A stretch of DNA of 64,000 bases from contig NZ_SAIQ01000001.1 of the NCBI RefSeq assembly GCF_004118155.1, positions 496,001 through 560,000 on the forward strand, in the 5' to 3' direction. The stretch is from Edaphocola flava (GTDB lineage Bacteria > Bacteroidota > Bacteroidia > Chitinophagales > Chitinophagaceae). Positions 59,929 through 64,000 of this stretch are shown piece by piece (position 1 is the first letter of the stretch; every line of letters begins with the position of its first letter). Under the pieces are notes generated by a model. That model saw only the letters and a list, made by a program, of their open reading frames with translations. It had not been told where the DNA came from and ran no database searches. The translations under genes were made by a program, and so were the position numbers.

Positions 59929-62547
59929 ATGGAATTGAGTAAGAATTTTCAGCATATTGCCAGCGAAACCAAGTGGTACGAGCACTGGAACAGCAAGGGG
60001 TATTTTAACTCCACCCCGGACGACAGACCGGCCTATACAATTGTAATGCCTCCACCAAATGTAACCGGGGTCTTACACATGGGTCATGCGCTGAACAACA
60101 GTGTGCAGGATATCCTGATACGCCGTGCCAAATCGCAGGGATACAATACCTGTTGGGTACCGGGCACCGACCATGCTTCTATTGCTACAGAAGCTAAGGT
60201 AGTGGCCATGCTGGCAGAGCAGGGCATCGATAAAAATGCTTTATCCCGAGAAGAATTCCTGAAATATGCCTGGGAATGGAAGGAAAAATATGGTGGCATC
60301 ATCCTGCAGCAGCTGAAAAAACTGGGCTGTGCACTGGACTGGAACCGTACTCATTTCACCATGGATGATGCTTACTACAAAGCGGTAATCAATGTATTTG
60401 TAGACCTGCATCAGAAAGGTTATATCTATCGCGGTGCGAAGATGATCAACTGGGATCCGCAGGCCAAAACTGCCTTGAGCGATGAAGAGGTACTGCATAA
60501 GGATACGCAGTCTAAACTGACGTACCTGCGCTATAAAATAGAAGACAGCGACGAATATATCACTATAGCAACCGTACGTCCGGAAACAATTATGGGCGAT
60601 ACCGCAATCTGTGTACACCCTGAAGATCCGCGCTACGCGCACCTTCGCGGCCAGTACGCTATTGTACCGCTGATCAACAAACGCATCCCGATCATATTTG
60701 ATGATTATATAGATATGGAATTCGGTACCGGTGCCCTGAAGGTAACTCCGGCACATGATGTGAATGACTACAACCTGGGCCAGAAACACCGCCTGGAAGT
60801 AGTTGATACTTTGAATGAAGATGGTACTTTAAGCGCTGCTGCGCAGATCTTCGTTGGTGAAGATCGTTTTGCCGTACGCAAAAAAATCATCCCGGAACTG
60901 GAAGCCGCAGGCGCACTGGTTAAACAGGAGGATTATAAAAACCAGGTTGGTGTAAGTGAGCGTACCGGTGCAGTAGTAGAGCCACGCCTGTCTATGCAAT
61001 GGTGGTGTAAGATGGAAGATATGGCCTTACCGGCACTGAATGCGGTGATGAACGATGATATCGAATTCGTACCGGCTAAGTTCAAAAACCTGTACCGCCA
61101 CTGGATGAGCAATATCAAGGACTGGTGCGTAAGCCGTCAGCTGCGCTGGGGACACCGCATCCCGGCATGGTATGCTCCTGAAGGAAATATTTATGTAGCG
61201 GTTGACGAAGCCGGTGCATTTGCCCAATATAACAAAGATTATCCTGAAGCGAAACGCAGCGACCTGAAACAGGACAATGATGTACTGGATACCTGGTTCA
61301 GCAGCTGGTTATGGCCTATGGAAGTATTCGGATGGGATGCCAATAAGGAAAATAATGCCGAACTGGATTATTACTACCCTACCAATACACTGGTAACGGC
61401 TCCGGAGATCATCTTCTTCTGGGTAGCCCGTATGATTATGGCTGGTTATGAGTACAAACAGCAGAAACCGTTCCAGCACGTATACTTTACCGGTATTGTA
61501 CGCGATAAGCAGGGTCGTAAAATGAGTAAATCATTAGGCAACTCTCCTGATCTGTTGAAACTGATCGAAGATTATGGTGCAGATGCGGTACGCTTTGGGG
61601 TAATGATCGCATCTCCTGCAGGTAATGATATCCTATTTGATGAGGCCTTCCTGGAGCAGGGACGCAACTTCTCCAACAAAATGTGGAATGCCCTGAAGCT
61701 GATCAAGATGTGGGAAGCTAATGCAGTTGCTACTGATCATAAAGCTCCTCATTTTGCTACTTTATGGATGCGCGAGCGCATTAAAGAAGTGGCTGCTGAA
61801 ATTGAAGATTTATTCAAAGATTTCCGCCTAAGCGAAGCCCTGAAAACAATCTACTCCCTGATCTGGGATGACTTCTGTTCCTGGTATCTGGAATGGATCA
61901 AACCACCATACGGCGAGTCTATCAGTCCACAAACACTTAACGATGCTATCGGTATTTTCGAGCAATTGTTACAACAGCTGCATCCGTTTATGCCATTCGT
62001 TACGGAAGAATTATATCATTTACTGCGTGAGCAGGACCAGGACCTGATGACCCGCCAGTTACCGGATTACGGTACTGCCGATAAAGCGATACTGGACCAG
62101 GCGGCATTGCTGAAGCAACTGATCTCCAGCATACGCGATACCCGTAACAAAAACCAGTTGAAACCAAAGGATACTGTAGAACTGGTGATCAATTCTACTG
62201 ATCCTGAATTTTATAGCAAAGCAGGCCAGATCCTGCAGCGTCAAATAAATGCTACCAGCATTGAATTGTCTGAAACAGTACCTCAAAGCGGCATTGCACT
62301 GGTTGTAAATACAGAAAAAGTATTTGTGATCACTTCTGTTGCAGTAGATGCTTCTGTTCAGAAAGATAAAATGGCTGAAGAGCTGGCTTACCTGAAAGGA
62401 TTCCTGGTGAGCATTGAGAAGAAACTGGGTAATGAGCGTTTTGTACAAAATGCGAAACCGGAGATTATCGCTACCGAGCAGAAGAAAAAATCAGATGCCG
62501 AAGCCAAAATCAGAACACTGGAAGAAAGCCTGGCTAATCTTAACTAA
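59929..62547 (+). CDS. valS: valyl-tRNA synthetase
   Basis: 872 aa class I synthetase. HIGH-type motif in PPPNVTGVLHMGHALN (~42-57), editing domain (~190-345, TVRPETIMGDTA), WCVSRQLRWGHRIPAWY, KMSKS in GRKMSKSLGNSPD (~residue 530), anticodon-binding helices and a C-terminal coiled-coil arm (~800-872, ending LEESLANLN). This is the complete ValRS layout. Its own promoter lies in the divergent region with the PorT-like gene, and it ends in a hairpin. Confidence 0.97.
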   Translation: MELSKNFQHIASETKWYEHWNSKGYFNSTPDDRPAYTIVMPPPNVTGVLHMGHALNNSVQDILIRRAKSQGYNTCWVPGTDHASIATEAKVVAMLAEQGIDKNALSREEFLKYAWEWKEKYGGIILQQLKKLGCALDWNRTHFTMDDAYYKAVINVFVDLHQKGYIYRGAKMINWDPQAKTALSDEEVLHKDTQSKLTYLRYKIEDSDEYITIATVRPETIMGDTAICVHPEDPRYAHLRGQYAIVPLINKRIPIIFDDYIDMEFGTGALKVTPAHDVNDYNLGQKHRLEVVDTLNEDGTLSAAAQIFVGEDRFAVRKKIIPELEAAGALVKQEDYKNQVGVSERTGAVVEPRLSMQWWCKMEDMALPALNAVMNDDIEFVPAKFKNLYRHWMSNIKDWCVSRQLRWGHRIPAWYAPEGNIYVAVDEAGAFAQYNKDYPEAKRSDLKQDNDVLDTWFSSWLWPMEVFGWDANKENNAELDYYYPTNTLVTAPEIIFFWVARMIMAGYEYKQQKPFQHVYFTGIVRDKQGRKMSKSLGNSPDLLKLIEDYGADAVRFGVMIASPAGNDILFDEAFLEQGRNFSNKMWNALKLIKMWEANAVATDHKAPHFATLWMRERIKEVAAEIEDLFKDFRLSEALKTIYSLIWDDFCSWYLEWIKPPYGESISPQTLNDAIGIFEQLLQQLHPFMPFVTEELYHLLREQDQDLMTRQLPDYGTADKAILDQAALLKQLISSIRDTRNKNQLKPKDTVELVINSTDPEFYSKAGQILQRQINATSIELSETVPQSGIALVVNTEKVFVITSVAVDASVQKDKMAEELAYLKGFLVSIEKKLGNERFVQNAKPEIIATEQKKKSDAEAKIRTLEESLANLN

Positions 62548-62577
62548 AAAATTGAACTAAAGATTATGTTAATCTGT

Positions 62578-62607
62578 AAGGGTTTAGTCGATATTGACTA
62601 AACCCTT
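62578..62607 (+). terminator. hairpin after valS
   Basis: 12-bp perfect arms (AAGGGTTTAGTC) around a 6-nt loop, with only a weak T-rich tail before the next promoter box. Confidence 0.65.
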
Positions 62608-62610
62608 ATG

Positions 62611-62618
62611 TATATTTG
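62611..62618 (+). promoter_or_regulatory. -7 box (TATATTTG) for the gene at 62650
   Basis: TAnnTTTG match directly after the valS hairpin, 31 bp before ATG 62650. Confidence 0.6.
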
Positions 62619-62649
62619 GTATCCTATTAAGGTTAAATCTCTTCGGAAT

Positions 62650-63132
62650 ATGAAACAAAACAGGTGGAAACAATGGGGCATTACCGCAGTTTTAATTGCT
62701 GGTACTGCTGGAGTGTTATGGGCACAGAAGCAAAAAGCTCCGGTAAAAGACGACCGGAAAGGGCAAACATATCTTTCTGATAAAGCGACGGCAACGGGCA
62801 ATATCAGCGTAGACAATTTTCATAAATTGATCAGCGAACCGGTTTGGGTTAAAGATTCTGCCGGCAATTTCTACCCCGTACAAACCTTTACCTATACCTA
62901 TGCCGAAAGAGGAATATATGAAGATGAAACCGGAAAGGAATTTATCAGCACCGACTACCTCAGCAGCCATTGTAAAGACAAGCTGGACAAAGGCATGGCC
63001 AGTGACATGCAGTACCGTGCCAAAGCCGGAGATACGGCATATATTGAACAGGTTATGTATATGCTGCCGAATAAAGAGGGCAAGCAGACAGCAGTACAGG
63101 CTCAGGGCATAAAATTGATTCTTACCAAATAA
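62650..63132 (+). CDS. small exported protein of unknown function
   Basis: 160 aa from ATG 62650 (MKQNRWKQWG); a frame extension from 62608 overlaps the promoter box. N-terminal signal peptide or anchor (ITAVLIAGTAGVLWAQ), then ~130 soluble residues with VDNFHKLISEPVWVKDSAG, TFTYTYAERGIYEDETGKEF and DTAYIEQVMYMLPNKEGK. No family recognised with confidence; the layout resembles small Bacteroidota periplasmic proteins of unknown function. Seven bp before the DsbD-alpha gene, so the two are probably co-transcribed. Confidence 0.7.
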   Translation: MKQNRWKQWGITAVLIAGTAGVLWAQKQKAPVKDDRKGQTYLSDKATATGNISVDNFHKLISEPVWVKDSAGNFYPVQTFTYTYAERGIYEDETGKEFISTDYLSSHCKDKLDKGMASDMQYRAKAGDTAYIEQVMYMLPNKEGKQTAVQAQGIKLILTK

Positions 63133-63139
63133 ACAATAC

Positions 63140-63595
63140 ATGAAACATATACTGTTTTTCATACTCGGCATCTTCCTGACTTCTGCTTCCTTTGCACAGC
63201 AAACAGAAAAAATAGTCTCCTGGACAGTAACGGTTAAATCGACTAATGCAGACCAGGCAGAATATGAATTATCGGCAAAAGCAACTATGCAGAAAGGATA
63301 CCATATCTGGGCTATGGATGCGGGTGGTGACGGTTCCCTGATCGCGACCAGCATTACGATTACCCCTGATCTGAACTGGAAAAATAAATGGATGGCCGAT
63401 CAGAGACCTCATGAGGAGAACCTGGATTTTATTGATGGCACTGTTTTTTCCTATAATAATACAGTCACCCTGAGCCGGAAATTTACAGCGGATAAAGGCA
63501 CCAAAAAAATAAAGGGTATCATAACTTATCAAAGCTGTAACGAGAGCATGTGTCTTCCACCGGACGATGTTTCATTCGAAGTTACACTACCATAA
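63140..63595 (+). CDS. stand-alone DsbD N-terminal (alpha) domain protein
   Basis: 151 aa. Signal peptide to about residue 19 (TSASFAQ), then one immunoglobulin-like domain matching DsbD-alpha. The C-terminal pair YQSCNESMCLPP (Cys133, Cys138) is the redox couple that in full DsbD accepts electrons from the membrane domain and reduces DsbC/CcmG-type partners. No membrane or thioredoxin domain follows: the gene ends here in a strong hairpin. A separate DsbD elsewhere is likely. Confidence 0.85.
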   Translation: MKHILFFILGIFLTSASFAQQTEKIVSWTVTVKSTNADQAEYELSAKATMQKGYHIWAMDAGGDGSLIATSITITPDLNWKNKWMADQRPHEENLDFIDGTVFSYNNTVTLSRKFTADKGTKKIKGIITYQSCNESMCLPPDDVSFEVTLP

Positions 63596-63633
63596 AACGA
63601 GAGCGGGTTTCTTAGGAAACCCGCTCTCGTTTT
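63594..63633. terminator. strong terminator overlapping the stop codon
   Basis: 18-bp perfect arms (AAAACGAGAGCGGGTTTC) around a TTAG loop, ending TTTT. The first arm begins inside the TAA stop. Confidence 0.9.
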
Positions 63634-63757
63634 ATCTCCACTAAGTGACCTAAAGCCCAATCCTGACAGATATATCATTGGCATTCAGCAATTTAATTTG
63701 ATTCCCCTCCAACTAATGGGCTGTTTCTACCTGTCTATAAGTGAAACCCTGTTAAAC

Positions 63758-64000
63758 ATGAGAAAACTTTTATTATTGCTTACCGGTAGCCTGTTCTTTA
63801 TGGCAGAAAACACGGAAGCCGCAACACAAATCACTACGGCTACGGTCAGCGGTAACTGGACGCTCGAAGGCTCACCTTACTATATCCATAATGACATTTC
63901 AGTTTCGTACAACAACCTGTTGACGATACAACCAGGTGTACAGGTGGTATTTATGGGTAATTACCAGATGATTGTACAGGGTAAATTATCCGCAGTCGGT
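63758..64000 (+). CDS. secreted protein, 5' part (runs off window)
   Basis: 81 codons visible, open to the edge. Signal peptide MRKLLLLLTGSLFFMAENTEA, then ITTATVSGNWTLEGSPYYI, NNLLTIQPGVQVVFMG and YQMIVQGKLSAVG. The spacing of NLLTIQPGVQVVF and IVQGKLSAVG is that of the first turns of a right-handed beta-helix (as in T9SS-linked parallel beta-helix proteins). The C-terminus is not visible, so a sorting domain cannot be checked. Confidence 0.75.
   Translation, partial: MRKLLLLLTGSLFFMAENTEAATQITTATVSGNWTLEGSPYYIHNDISVSYNNLLTIQPGVQVVFMGNYQMIVQGKLSAVG

Noticed and set aside
1-64000. tRNA or rRNA genes
   Set aside because: No cloverleaf with a CCA-type acceptor or rRNA-like segment was recognised by eye; a tRNAscan run would be needed to exclude them fully.

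Overview
The window is typical Bacteroidota chromosome, most likely from the Chitinophagales/Sphingobacteriia side of the phylum. The reasons are: recurrent TAnnTTTG-type -7 promoter boxes instead of sigma70 sites; four proteins ending in type IX secretion (T9SS) sorting domains; GldC; BatD/BatE; DUF4199; and a CzcA-type RND pump. No rRNA, tRNA, CRISPR array, transposase or prophage was seen. Taxonomy below phylum is inference.

Layout. 1-4303: the start of a leftward gene running off the edge (weak), a T9SS-secreted protein ended by a 48-bp perfect palindrome, then recQ. 4456-9138: one compact operon bounded by a promoter and a terminator. It encodes an acyl carrier protein, an LPLAT acyltransferase, a hotdog dehydratase, a ketosynthase, and three GDP-heptose type sugar enzymes (GmhA-, HddC- and GmhB-like); the ketosynthase and gmhA overlap by 4 bp. 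9174-19554: metabolic and envelope genes: 3-hydroxyacyl-CoA dehydrogenase, PAP2-like membrane protein, FucP-type sugar transporter divergent from a ROK kinase, a dihydroorotase-like protein that has lost its metal ligands, DUF4199, GT2, dxr, rseP and a lone ccmB. 19575-24857: surface-protein cluster: a beta-barrel, a glycine-rich protein, two tandem tail-collar paralogues made by an 838-bp duplication, and a T9SS protein whose 5' end was copied between the paralogues.

24869-31037: CzcCBA-type heavy-metal efflux operon led by a small His-containing protein. 31373-37899: a 2103-aa T9SS protein built from four ~425-aa repeats. 38291-41007: a sensor kinase/LuxR-type regulator pair. 41015-44048: batD-batE-gldC. 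44193-50441: M28 peptidase, beta-barrel protein, smc, and a 704-bp intergenic stretch with inverted repeats. 50480-53113: a cytosolic TPR hybrid kinase. 53216-57453: a 1394-aa multidomain T9SS protein. 57691-63633: SurA-like isomerase, beta-barrel, valS, a small exported protein and a stand-alone DsbD-alpha domain. 63758-64000: the start of another secreted protein.

Many computed ORFs begin upstream of the best start. In several cases the TAnnTTTG promoter box lies inside the 5' extension, and the CDS starts given here were shortened accordingly. The most interesting item is the acyl-chain plus heptose operon. Next are the degenerate dihydroorotase and the duplicated, truncated tail-collar genes with the pseudogene fragment between them. 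All function calls come from motif reading by eye; no database search was run.
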